A DNA stretch of 8,649 nucleotides from Chloroflexi bacterium RBG_16_70_13 (GCA_001795245.1 MGOD01000128.1:4113-12761), one strand, 5' to 3'; shown: positions 1 to 6,528, counted from the stretch's first letter. Program-made: numbers and translations. Notes: generated from the sequence alone by a model not told the origin.

Positions 1-304
1 CGTCATCGCCCGGCAGGGCGAGATCGGGACGGGGTTCTTCGTCGTCGTCGCAGGCACGGTCCGGGTCGTCCGCGACGGGGCCCTGCTGGCGACGCTCGGC
101 CCGGGCGAGTTCTTCGGGGAGCTCTCGGTCCTCGACGGTCGGCCCCGCAACGCGATGGTCGCGGCGGAGACGGCGACGACCTGCCTCGCCATCGCCTCCT
201 GGGACCTCGAGGCCGTCCTCCTCGCCAACCCGGCCCTCGCCCTCGCCATCCTGCGCGGGGTGGCCGCGCGACTGCGCGAGGCCACCGAGGCCATCCGGCA
301 TTGA
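1..304 (+). CDS. Cyclic nucleotide-binding domain protein, C-terminal part (5' end outside window)
   Basis: The reading frame is open from base 2 to a TGA at 302-304, giving the last 100 residues of a protein that starts before the window. The sequence shows the second half of a CRP-type cNMP-binding beta-barrel: alternating beta strands, then GPGEFFGELSVLDGRPRNA, which matches the phosphate-binding cassette (FGE-x-x-x-L-x-x-x-P-R-x-A), then a closing helix with an Arg- and Ala-rich end. In this family the Glu and Arg of the cassette contact the ribose and cyclic phosphate of cAMP or cGMP, and both are present. No helix-turn-helix follows the barrel, so the visible part is not a classical CRP/FNR activator. 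An output domain, if any, would lie upstream. The stop overlaps the TTG start of the cyclase/STAND gene (TTGA, 301-304), suggesting co-translation with a possible producer of its ligand. The domain call is firm; ligand and output are unknown. Confidence 0.85.
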   Translation, partial: VIARQGEIGTGFFVVVAGTVRVVRDGALLATLGPGEFFGELSVLDGRPRNAMVAAETATTCLAIASWDLEAVLLANPALALAILRGVAARLREATEAIRH

Positions 305-3108
305 CGCCCCCGAGGATGGCCCTCCCCGACCCCCCGGTCGCCAGCTCGATGTCGGAGCCCCGCAGCGACCCGCCCGGCACGACGGACACGCTGGCCTTCC
401 TCTTCTCCGACATCGAGGGCTCGACCCGCCTCGAGCAGGCCCTCGGCACGAGCACCTACGCCGCGATCCGGGAGCGCCATCGCGAGCTCCTCCGGGCGGC
501 CTTTGCCGCCCACGGCGGCCGCGAGCAGGGCACCGAGGGCGATTCGTTCTTCGTCTGCTTCCCGGCCGCGAGCGATGCCATCGAGGCCGCCCTCCAGGCC
601 CAGCAGGCGCTGGCCGCCGAGAGCTGGCCGGCCGGTGGCGACGTCCGGGTCCGGATGGGGATCCACGCCGGCGAGGCCGCCATCGTCGGCGGCAGCCTGG
701 TCGGCCTCGCCATCAACCGTGCCGCCCGAATCGCCGCGGTCGCCAACGGCGGCCAGGTCCTCGTCTCGGAGGCCGTCCGGGCGCTGGCCGGGTCGGGCCT
801 GCCGGCCGGCACCAGCCTCGTGGATCTCGGCGCCCACCGGCTCAAGGACCTCCGCGAGCCGGAGCACCTCCACCAGCTTTCGGCCGCGGGGCTGCCGGCT
901 GCGTTCCCGCCGCTCGCGACCCTCGACGCCCGGCCCAACAACCTGCCCACCCAGCTGACCTCGTTCGTGGGCCGCGACGAGGAGCTCACGACGGCCTGCG
1001 GGCTCCTGGCCGCCAACCGGCTCGTGACCCTGACCGGGCCGGGCGGGACGGGCAAGACCCGGCTCTCGCTCCAGGTCGCCGCCCAGGCCGTCGACGACTT
1101 CCCCGACGGCGTCTTCTTCGTGGCCCTCGAGACGGTCCGCGATCCCGGGCTCGTCGCGTCGCGGATCGCCGGCGAGATCGGCATCGCCGAGACCGGCGGC
1201 CGGTCGGGCCGCGACGTGCTCGTCGAGTGGCTGACCGGCAAACGCGTCCTCCTCGTCCTCGACAACTTCGAGCAGGTCATCGACGCGGGCCCGCTCGTGG
1301 CCGACATCCTGCGGACGATCCCCGATCTCAAGGTGATCGCGACGTCGCGGGCGCCGCTCCACATCTCCGGGGAGCAGGAGTTCCCCGTCCCGGGCCTGCC
1401 GGTCCCGCCCGACCCGGGCCAGCTGAGCGGCTATGAGCGGGCCCGCCAGGGTCGTGGTGGCGTGCTCGACCCGGCGACCCTCTCGACCTACGAGGCCGTC
1501 CGCCTGTTCATCGCCCGGGCCGTTGCGGTTCGGCCCGGCTTCGCCGTCACGAACGAGAACGCCCCCGCAGTGGCGGCAATCTGCGCCCGTCTCCACGGCA
1601 TGCCCCTCGCCATCGAGCTGGCGGCGGCCCGGGTCAAGCTCTTGAGCCCGGACGCGATCCTCGCCCGCCTCGAGCACCAGCTGAGCCTCCTCGCCGCCGG
1701 GGCACGTGACCTGCCGGCCCGCCAGCAGACGCTCCGCGGCGCGATCGCCTGGAGCTACGACATCCTCGACGAGCCGATGCGCCGGCTCCTCGACCGCCTG
1801 TCCGTCTTCGCCGGGAGCATCGATCTCGACGCCGCCGAGACGATCGCCGGCCCGTCCGACGAGCTCGGGATCGATGTCCTCGACGGGGTCGCCGCGCTGG
1901 CCGACCAGAGTCTCCTGAAGTCGCTCGACGTCGACCCACCGCGATTCCGGATGCTCGACACGATCCGCGAGTTCGCGATCGAGATGCTCGAGACACGGTC
2001 CGACGCGGTCGCCGTTCGCGAGCGACACACGAGCTGGTATCTCGCCCTCGTCGAGGACGCTGCCCCGCGGCTCGCGGGCGCCGACCAGCGGCTTCTCCTC
2101 GAGCGCCTCGAGACCGAGCACGACAACATCCGGGCCGCGCTCGACCGCTCCGCCGCGGCCGGCGATGCCGCCTCGACGATCGGCATCGCCTTCGCGATGT
2201 GGCGCTTCTGGCAGAAGCGCGGCCACCTCAACGAGGCCCGCCGCCGGCTCGAGGCCTACGCCGCCGAGCCGTGGTCCCGGACCGATCCCGTCCTCCGGGC
2301 GCGGCTCATGGAGGCCCTCGGCGGCGTCCTGTGGTGGCAGGCGGACATCGTCGCGATGAGCCTCGCCTACCGCGAGGCGGTCGACCTGTGGCGATCGATC
2401 GGCGACAAGGCCGAGATCGCCAACGCCCTCTACAACTTCTCGTTCTCGTTCGCCGTCCGGCCGAACCCCCGCGAGGATCCCCGCCTCGCCGACCCGGACG
2501 GCATCGGCCTCGCGGCCCTCGAGCAGGCGCTCGAGCTCTACCGGGAGCTCGGCGACCGGCGGGGCCAGGCGAACGTCCTGTGGGGTCTCGGCAATCGCGA
2601 GTACTTCCATCTCGAGTCGGGCGACTCGGGCGAGCCGCGCTTCCACGAGGCCCTCGAGCTGTTCCGCGCCGAGGGTGACGTGACCATGGAGGCCTGGTCG
2701 CTGCACATGCTCGGCAGCGCGCTGCTCCACCAGGAGCGGCCGGAGGAGGCAAGGCCCCTCCTGCGCCACGCCCTCCGCCACTTCCACGAGGCCAGCGACG
2801 CGGCCGGAATCTCCCTGGTCCTCGACGACCTCCACTCCCAGGCGGTCAGCGACGGCGACCTGCCCCGGGCCGCCCGACTCCATGGCGCTGCACGCCAGCT
2901 GGCCGCGACGACGGGCACGGCCCTGGCCGGCTTCGTCGACACGCAGTTCGAATACCGGTTCCGGGCCCACATCTCGGGACGGCTGCCGGACGAGGAGCTC
3001 GCGCGGTACGAGGCCGAGGGCGCCGCCCTGAGCCTCGACGAGGCCGTCGCCTACGCGCTCGACGTGCCCGTCGACGAGCTCGCCGCCCACGCCCACGACC
3101 ACGACTGA
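301..3108 (+). CDS. Class III nucleotidyl cyclase fused to STAND (NB-ARC/LuxR-like) ATPase and TPR-like C-terminus
   Basis: A multidomain signalling protein of 935 residues if it starts at TTG 301. In-frame ATG codons at 316 and 349 are alternatives; 349 sits just before the conserved domain, but no start has a clear SD at good spacing. Residues about 30-190 are a class III cyclase domain: FLFSDIEGSTR with metal ligand D37, EGDSFFV with second metal ligand D81, and GLAINRAAR with transition-state residues N139 and R143. The usual Lys and Asp that select adenine are replaced by Gly77 and Ser132. Residues about 215-560 are a STAND ATPase: Walker A GPGGTGKT at 246-253, Walker B VLLVLDN ending at D321-N322, an ATSRAPL sensor, GMPLA at 433-437, then a winged-helix-like segment starting near LPARQQTLRGAIAWSYD (471). 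Residues about 560-935 are helical, TPR-like repeats ending in an ALSLDEAVAYAL segment typical of LuxR-type ATPases, but no C-terminal LuxR helix-turn-helix follows. Mycobacterial cyclase-ATPase-LuxR fusions are the closest architecture I know. Substrate and activity are unproven. Confidence 0.9.
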   Translation: MTPPRMALPDPPVASSMSEPRSDPPGTTDTLAFLFSDIEGSTRLEQALGTSTYAAIRERHRELLRAAFAAHGGREQGTEGDSFFVCFPAASDAIEAALQAQQALAAESWPAGGDVRVRMGIHAGEAAIVGGSLVGLAINRAARIAAVANGGQVLVSEAVRALAGSGLPAGTSLVDLGAHRLKDLREPEHLHQLSAAGLPAAFPPLATLDARPNNLPTQLTSFVGRDEELTTACGLLAANRLVTLTGPGGTGKTRLSLQVAAQAVDDFPDGVFFVALETVRDPGLVASRIAGEIGIAETGGRSGRDVLVEWLTGKRVLLVLDNFEQVIDAGPLVADILRTIPDLKVIATSRAPLHISGEQEFPVPGLPVPPDPGQLSGYERARQGRGGVLDPATLSTYEAVRLFIARAVAVRPGFAVTNENAPAVAAICARLHGMPLAIELAAARVKLLSPDAILARLEHQLSLLAAGARDLPARQQTLRGAIAWSYDILDEPMRRLLDRLSVFAGSIDLDAAETIAGPSDELGIDVLDGVAALADQSLLKSLDVDPPRFRMLDTIREFAIEMLETRSDAVAVRERHTSWYLALVEDAAPRLAGADQRLLLERLETEHDNIRAALDRSAAAGDAASTIGIAFAMWRFWQKRGHLNEARRRLEAYAAEPWSRTDPVLRARLMEALGGVLWWQADIVAMSLAYREAVDLWRSIGDKAEIANALYNFSFSFAVRPNPREDPRLADPDGIGLAALEQALELYRELGDRRGQANVLWGLGNREYFHLESGDSGEPRFHEALELFRAEGDVTMEAWSLHMLGSALLHQERPEEARPLLRHALRHFHEASDAAGISLVLDDLHSQAVSDGDLPRAARLHGAARQLAATTGTALAGFVDTQFEYRFRAHISGRLPDEELARYEAEGAALSLDEAVAYALDVPVDELAAHAHDHD

Positions 3109-3115
3109 GGCGGGC

Positions 3116-3121
3116 TACGAT
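3116..3121 (+). promoter_or_regulatory. Candidate -10 element (TACGAT) for the SRPBCC gene
   Basis: TACGAT fits the TANNNT -10 pattern and begins 8 bases after the stop of the cyclase/STAND gene. No good -35 is visible. Transcription would start near 3128, almost at the foot of the leader hairpin at 3125-3175. This is a weak call from one hexamer. Confidence 0.35.
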
Positions 3122-3124
3122 GGC

Positions 3125-3175
3125 CTCGATGCAGCCCCGGGCCCGGGATCGTCCCGCCCGGCCCGACCCATCGAG
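3125..3175 (+). other. Two-tier inverted repeat in the leader of the SRPBCC gene
   Basis: An outer 7-bp arm CTCGATG (3125-3131) pairs with CATCGAG (3169-3175). Inside it lies an inner hairpin: CCGGGC (3137-3142) and GGGA (3145-3148) pair with TCCC (3152-3155) and GCCCGG (3156-3161), leaving a CC bulge and a TCG loop. The structure ends 9 bases before the SD of the next gene. No T tract follows, so it could be a terminator of the upstream gene without U tail, or a structured 5' leader. Confidence 0.5.
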
Positions 3176-3184
3176 TTGCGTCCC

Positions 3185-3191
3185 GAGGAGG
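3185..3191 (+). promoter_or_regulatory. Strong Shine-Dalgarno deciding the SRPBCC start
   Basis: GAGGAGG lies 5 bases before the ATG at 3197. It selects that ATG over an in-frame TTG at 3176, which lies upstream of the SD itself. Confidence 0.8.
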
Positions 3192-3196
3192 CCGCC

Positions 3197-3631
3197 ATGG
3201 ATGTTGCACCCGTGGCCCCGATCCGCCTCGTGATCCGGGCACCGGTCCCGGCCGAGGTCGCCTGGGCCTACGTCACCGACCCGGACCGGGTCGAGGAGTG
3301 GTTCACCGCGGCCAGCCCCGTCGGGGCCGTCGGGGAGTCGTACGTCCTCGACTTCGGCGAGGGCAGCGTCGTCCAGGGCACGATCGTGGAGCTCGAGCCG
3401 GGTCGCCGCTTCGCCCATCACTGGGCCTGGCTCGACGCTGAACCCCGCCAGGAGACCCTCGTCACCTGGATCGTCCGGCCGCTCGATGACGGTGGCTCGG
3501 AGATCGAGCTCGTCCACGAAGGCTGGGACGAAGCCGGGGCCGATGACGCCATCCGCGACGACCACGAGGCCTACTGGTCAGGCTATCTCGACGACCTCCG
3601 CGACCTCCTGGGGGACGTCGCGACGACCTGA
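3197..3631 (+). CDS. SRPBCC / AHSA1-like ligand-binding fold protein
   Basis: A 144-residue protein beginning MDVAPVAPIRLVIRAPVP. It resembles the AHSA1 (Activator of Hsp90 ATPase homologue 1-like) branch of the SRPBCC/START superfamily: an N-terminal strand and helix with PAEVAWAYVTDPDRVEEWF, a GESYVLDFGEG turn, a central sheet with VVQGTIVELEPGRRFAHHW, then ETLVTWIVRPLDDGGSEIELVHEGW and a long C-terminal amphipathic helix with YWSGYLDDLRDLL. Length is normal for the family. Members are small cytosolic proteins with a deep hydrophobic cavity; bacterial ones are mostly uncharacterised, some linked to stress or toxin-type regulation, so no substrate can be named. The start is fixed by the SD at 3185-3191. 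It lies 88 bp behind the cyclase/STAND gene and 69 bp before thyX, with a hairpin on each side, so it may be its own transcription unit. Confidence 0.85.
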   Translation: MDVAPVAPIRLVIRAPVPAEVAWAYVTDPDRVEEWFTAASPVGAVGESYVLDFGEGSVVQGTIVELEPGRRFAHHWAWLDAEPRQETLVTWIVRPLDDGGSEIELVHEGWDEAGADDAIRDDHEAYWSGYLDDLRDLLGDVATT

Positions 3632-3643
3632 TGGACGCCGGCC

Positions 3644-3673
3644 GACCCGGCACCGGAGCGCAACCGGCGGGTC
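3644..3673 (+). terminator. Terminator-like hairpin after the SRPBCC gene
   Basis: GACCCG (3644-3649) pairs with CGGGTC (3668-3673), with an inner CCGG/CCGG pair (3653-3656 with 3664-3667) around a 7-base loop. It begins 13 bases after the SRPBCC stop and ends before the thyX -10. There is no T tract, which is common for hairpins in high-GC genomes but weakens the call. Confidence 0.4.
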
Positions 3674-3687
3674 CCGGCGGGACGGAC

Positions 3688-3693
3688 TAGACT
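3688..3693 (+). promoter_or_regulatory. thyX: Candidate -10 (TAGACT) for leaderless thyX transcription
   Basis: TAGACT fits TANNNT and is followed by 7 bases and then the ATG at 3701. That spacing puts the transcription start at or next to the start codon, the usual geometry of leaderless genes. The absence of any SD before this ATG agrees with it. No TTGACA-like -35 is visible. Confidence 0.5.
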
Positions 3694-3700
3694 CCAGCTC

Positions 3701-4558
3701 ATGACCGTTCAGGCGTCCGGACGCGAGGTGACGGGGATCCCGAAGAACCCCGGCCGGGCCGACCTCGGCATGAAGGCGACGCTCCTCTTCCCGTCCCGCG
3801 AGATCGTCGAGCAGTACTACGTCCCGCTCATCTACACCGCCTGCCGGACGTGCTACTCGGAGCTGCCCCCGGAAGAGATCTTTCGGAAGGCGACCGCCGG
3901 CGAGATCGAGGTCGCCAAGATGCAGCGGCTCATCAACGGCGTGATCGAATCCGGGCACGGCTCCACGATCGAGCACGTCGTCTTCACCTTCGGCATCACC
4001 GGCGTGTCGCGAACCCTGTCACACCAGCTCGTCCGCCATCGAGCGGGCGTCGCCTTCGACCAGCAGAGCCAGCGCTACGTCACCTACAAGAAGGCGGCGA
4101 CGATGCTGCCCCAGACGATCGCCGACGCCGATCCCGAGCTCCGGGAGCGCTACGAGGACCAGGTCGGGGGTTCGATGGCCCTGTACGGCGAGCTCGTCGC
4201 GGCGGGCATCCCGGGCGAGGACGCCCGGTTCGTCTTCCCCAACGGGACCCGGACGAACCTCGTCATGACGACGAACCTGCGGGCCCTCATCCACATGTCC
4301 GGGCTCCGCCTTTGCACGATGGCCCAGTGGGAGATCCGCCGGCTCTTCCAGCTCATCCGCCACGAGATCTTCAGCGTGTCGCCGTTCCTGGGTTCGTTCC
4401 TAGCCCCGAAATGCGTCCCGCTCGGCTACTGCGACGAGATGGGCAACCGGGACGGCCACTGCCCCATCCGCCCGCACAAGGATCGCGTGCTCGAGGCCTG
4501 GGCTGAGAAGGCCAGGGCGGCTCGGGCAGCAGGACGCGAGCTGCCGGTCCAGTCGTGA
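3701..4558 (+). CDS. thyX: Flavin-dependent thymidylate synthase ThyX
   Basis: Makes dTMP from dUMP using methylene-tetrahydrofolate, FAD and NADPH, replacing ThyA in de novo thymidylate synthesis; a cytosolic homotetramer in known cases. The 285-residue product shows the family hallmarks: GHGSTIEHVVFTF, GVSRTLSHQLVRHR, QQSQRYV, and NLRALIHMSGLRLC followed by MAQWEIR. The signature is R112-H113-R114 then eight residues before Ser123, while the textbook form is RHR-X7-S. The C-terminal region carries a C-x5-C-x9-C arrangement in KCVPLGYC...HCPIRP, as in longer ThyX proteins. At 285 residues it is longer than the roughly 220-residue Thermotoga enzyme because of this tail and about 24 residues before MKATLLFPSRE. 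ATG 3701 is chosen because TAGACT lies 7 bases upstream; a start at ATG 3770 would also keep the catalytic domain. The stop overlaps the cupin GTG start by 4 bp. Confidence 0.95.
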   Translation: MTVQASGREVTGIPKNPGRADLGMKATLLFPSREIVEQYYVPLIYTACRTCYSELPPEEIFRKATAGEIEVAKMQRLINGVIESGHGSTIEHVVFTFGITGVSRTLSHQLVRHRAGVAFDQQSQRYVTYKKAATMLPQTIADADPELRERYEDQVGGSMALYGELVAAGIPGEDARFVFPNGTRTNLVMTTNLRALIHMSGLRLCTMAQWEIRRLFQLIRHEIFSVSPFLGSFLAPKCVPLGYCDEMGNRDGHCPIRPHKDRVLEAWAEKARAARAAGRELPVQS

Positions 4559-5232
4559 GGATCCGGCTCCAGTTCGACCGGATCGCCCCGGCCGTGGAGA
4601 TCGGACCGCACCGTCACGGCGTCGAGACGATCGTCTATCTCGCCGCCGGCGAGCTCGTCTTCGAGCACGGTGAGGAGCTCGAGCGACGGGCCGTCGTGCG
4701 GGCCGGCGACGTCCTGTACGAAGCCCCGTCCGAGCACCACGTCGTCCGGAACGAGGGCTCGGTCGACGCCCTGGCGCTCCTCGCCGCGACGGACCCGGAC
4801 CCCCGCCGGATCGGGACGATGCTCCGGCGCTGGGACTCGGCGGAGGAGCCGGTCAAGCGGGGTGGCGAAGCATTCGTGATCGCCGGCGAGGGGATCCGCC
4901 GGCGGCTGCTGGTGGGCCCGGGTGACTTCGGATCGGCGGCGTTCACGGTCACCGAGGTCGAGATCGAGCCCGGCGTCGCCGATGCGTGGCACCGCCATCC
5001 GCGGGCCGAGCACGCGATCGTGGTCTTCGAGGGCCGCGGCGTCGTGACGGTCGGCGAGGAGACCGAGACGCTCGAGCCGCTCAAGGGCATCAGGGTCGAG
5101 GAGGGCCGGCCGCACCGGGTGGAGAACACTGGCCGGACCACCCTCCGGTACCTCGTCTGCTCATCGCCGGGCCTGGATCCCCTCGAGGACCGCGAGACGG
5201 CCGAGGCGCCGCAGCGTCGTCTCGACGCGTAG
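4555..5232 (+). CDS. Two-domain cupin (bicupin) protein
   Basis: A 225-residue protein with two cupin beta-barrels in tandem. The first has HRH at residues 19-21, E24 and H61/H62; the second has HRH at 146-148, E152 and H187 in GRPHRVENTG. Both sets match the His/Glu metal ligands of cupin motifs 1 and 2, so both barrels may bind a metal. The very polar C-terminus (residues about 200-225) lies outside the barrels. The start is GTG at 4555, overlapping the thyX TGA (GTGA, 4555-4558), which points to translational coupling with thyX. Cupins include dioxygenases, isomerases and sugar-binding proteins; the substrate cannot be read from the sequence. A role in nucleotide or folate metabolism is only suggested by the coupling. 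Confidence 0.85.
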   Translation: MRIRLQFDRIAPAVEIGPHRHGVETIVYLAAGELVFEHGEELERRAVVRAGDVLYEAPSEHHVVRNEGSVDALALLAATDPDPRRIGTMLRRWDSAEEPVKRGGEAFVIAGEGIRRRLLVGPGDFGSAAFTVTEVEIEPGVADAWHRHPRAEHAIVVFEGRGVVTVGEETETLEPLKGIRVEEGRPHRVENTGRTTLRYLVCSSPGLDPLEDRETAEAPQRRLDA

Positions 5233-5295
5233 CCGGCGCGCCCCGCTCCCAGCCGGGCCCGCCACGGTCACGGCGCCCGCGACCGCGGCCTCGGT

Positions 5296-6165
5296 CTACG
5301 GAAGATCCGTGACGAAGCGGCGGATGACGCGGGCGAGCCGCGGGCCGGCCTCGGCGCCGGCGGCGAGGACCTCCTCGTGGGTCAGCGGCTGGCCGCTGTA
5401 GCCGGCACCGGCGTTCGTCACGAGCGACACGCCCACGACCTCGAGGCCGGCCCAGCGGGCGGCGATGCACTCGAGGACGGTCGACATCCCGACCGCGTGG
5501 CCACCGAGCTGGGCCAGCATCCGGACCTCGGCCGGGGTCTCGTAGTTCGGCCCCAGGAGGCCGACGTAGACGCCCTCGGCGAGCTCGACGCCCTCCTCCG
5601 CCCCGGCGGCGTGGAGCCGCGCCCTGAGGCGGGCGCTCCAGGCTTCGGTCAGGTCGGGGAAGCGGGGCCCGATCGCGTCGGCGTTCGGGCCGCGGAGCGG
5701 GTTGAGACCGGTCAGGTTGATGTGGTCGCGGATGACCATCAGCGTCCCCGGCCCGAACGACGGGTCGAGGCCGCCGGCGGCGTTGGTCAGGAAGACGGTC
5801 CGAGCGCCGAGTCGGGCGAACAACAGGACCGGTTGGACGACGAGGCCCGAATCGTTCCCTTCGTACAGGTGGAACCGGCCCTGGAGCGCGACGACCGGCG
5901 TGCCGGCGAGCCGTCCCAGGAGAAGGCGCCCGACGTGACCCGGCGCGGTGGCCTCCGGCCAGCCCGGGAGGTCCGCGAACGGGATGGCGAGCGCGTCCTC
6001 GAGCTCGTCGGCCAGGCCGCCGAGCCCGGAGCCCAGGATGATCCCGATCCGGGGCACGAGCGACGAGTGGGCCCGGACCGCGGCCTCGAGGGCCTCCAGG
6101 CGGGTCGGCTGGTCAATCGGGCGGATGGGGATCGGGTGGTCGGTCGCCGGCCGGGGCGCGGTCAC
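5296..6165 (-). CDS. punA: Purine-nucleoside phosphorylase, trimeric (PunA/PNPH) class
   Basis: Catalyses phosphorolysis of purine (deoxy)nucleosides to base and (deoxy)ribose-1-phosphate in purine salvage; cytosolic. The 289-residue product matches the trimeric class in length and motifs: ILGSGLGGLADEL (phosphate loop, S46), GHVGRL, GRFHLYEG (R97, H99, Y101), FLTNAAGG (127-132 region), GPNYETPAE with E209, GMSTVLE (M227, S228), and VSLVTNAGAG with N251. E209, M227, S228 and N251 keep the spacing of human PNP E201, M219, S220 and N243; the Asn favours 6-oxopurines. MTA phosphorylases are less likely because of the GRFHLYEG and TNAAGG forms. The start is GTG at 6165, supported by GGAGG at 6171-6175. 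It converges with the cupin gene across 63 bp. A promoter candidate lies 230 bp upstream at 6401-6429, beside DnaA-box-like sites. Confidence 0.93.
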   Translation of the reverse strand: MTAPRPATDHPIPIRPIDQPTRLEALEAAVRAHSSLVPRIGIILGSGLGGLADELEDALAIPFADLPGWPEATAPGHVGRLLLGRLAGTPVVALQGRFHLYEGNDSGLVVQPVLLFARLGARTVFLTNAAGGLDPSFGPGTLMVIRDHINLTGLNPLRGPNADAIGPRFPDLTEAWSARLRARLHAAGAEEGVELAEGVYVGLLGPNYETPAEVRMLAQLGGHAVGMSTVLECIAARWAGLEVVGVSLVTNAGAGYSGQPLTHEEVLAAGAEAGPRLARVIRRFVTDLP

Positions 6166-6170
6166 GCGGG

Positions 6171-6175
6171 CCTCC
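6171..6175 (-). promoter_or_regulatory. punA: Shine-Dalgarno supporting the GTG start of the phosphorylase
   Basis: On the minus strand GGAGG is followed by 5 bases and then the GTG at 6165-6163. This decides for a GTG start where no nearby ATG exists. Confidence 0.75.
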
Positions 6176-6400
6176 GTTTCACGTCCAGGGGGTCGACGGC
6201 CGGGGCCCGCGGCTTCTGCCGCCCGACGGAAGTACCGACACCGGGATGCCGGTCACGTCCCGCCGGGCGACCAACCCGGGGACGGCCACGATGGACCGTC
6301 GCGACCGGGTAATGAAGCGCCCGAAGCGACCGGTCCGGAACGGGGTCCCTTGATGCAATCTCGGTTCCTCGTCCCCTGACGGCCCCTTCGGGCAAGATGA

Positions 6401-6429
6401 ACTGTACGCGCGGTGTCAGAGGCCAGCAA
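6401..6429 (-). promoter_or_regulatory. Candidate sigma70-like promoter toward punA
   Basis: On the minus strand TTGCTG (6429-6424) is separated by 17 bases from TACAGT (6406-6401). The -35 shares TTG with the consensus and the -10 fits TANNNT. Transcription would start near 6394 and give a leader of about 230 bases before the GTG at 6165. The DnaA-box-like cluster begins 5 bases upstream of the -35. Confidence 0.45.
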
Positions 6430-6434
6430 CGCGG

Positions 6435-6509
6435 TTATCCACGAACACGGCGGTGCCAGCGGACACCGTGTCCACGAGTTTTCCTCACCTGTGGACGAGC
6501 GGTGGATAA
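6435..6509. promoter_or_regulatory. Cluster of four DnaA-box-like 9-mers
   Basis: Plus-strand sites are TTATCCACG (6435-6443) and GTGTCCACG (6468-6476). Minus-strand sites are TCGTCCACA (6498-6490) and TTATCCACC (6509-6501). Compared with TTATCCACA or TTGTCCACA, three have one mismatch and one has two. The outer pair forms a perfect 8-bp inverted repeat (TTATCCAC), and the four are arranged right-right-left-left within 75 bp. No dnaA, dnaN or gyrase gene is in the window. Known family behaviour is DnaA binding; function here is inference. Confidence 0.5.
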
Positions 6510-6528
6510 GACCGCCCCGTTCCGGTAG

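Noticed and set aside
5233..5295. Bidirectional terminator between the cupin gene and punA
   Set aside because: Only short GC palindromes such as GGCGCGCC (5235-5242) are present, with no convincing stem or T tract.
5377..6312. A 311-codon plus-strand frame opposite punA
   Set aside because: It is the antisense of a clearly recognised enzyme; long antisense frames are routine at this GC content.
6162..6395. A 77-codon minus-strand frame whose stop overlaps the punA start by 4 bp and whose TTG start lies 5 bases after TACAGT
   Set aside because: The product is dominated by Arg, Pro and Gly with no domain character, leaderless TTG starts are not expected, and punA has its own strong SD. The overlap is probably chance.
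6435..6509. Chromosomal origin oriC
   Set aside because: Only four boxes, no dnaA or dnaN nearby, no clear AT-rich unwinding region, and flanking genes do not diverge from it. Kept as a DnaA-box-like cluster only.
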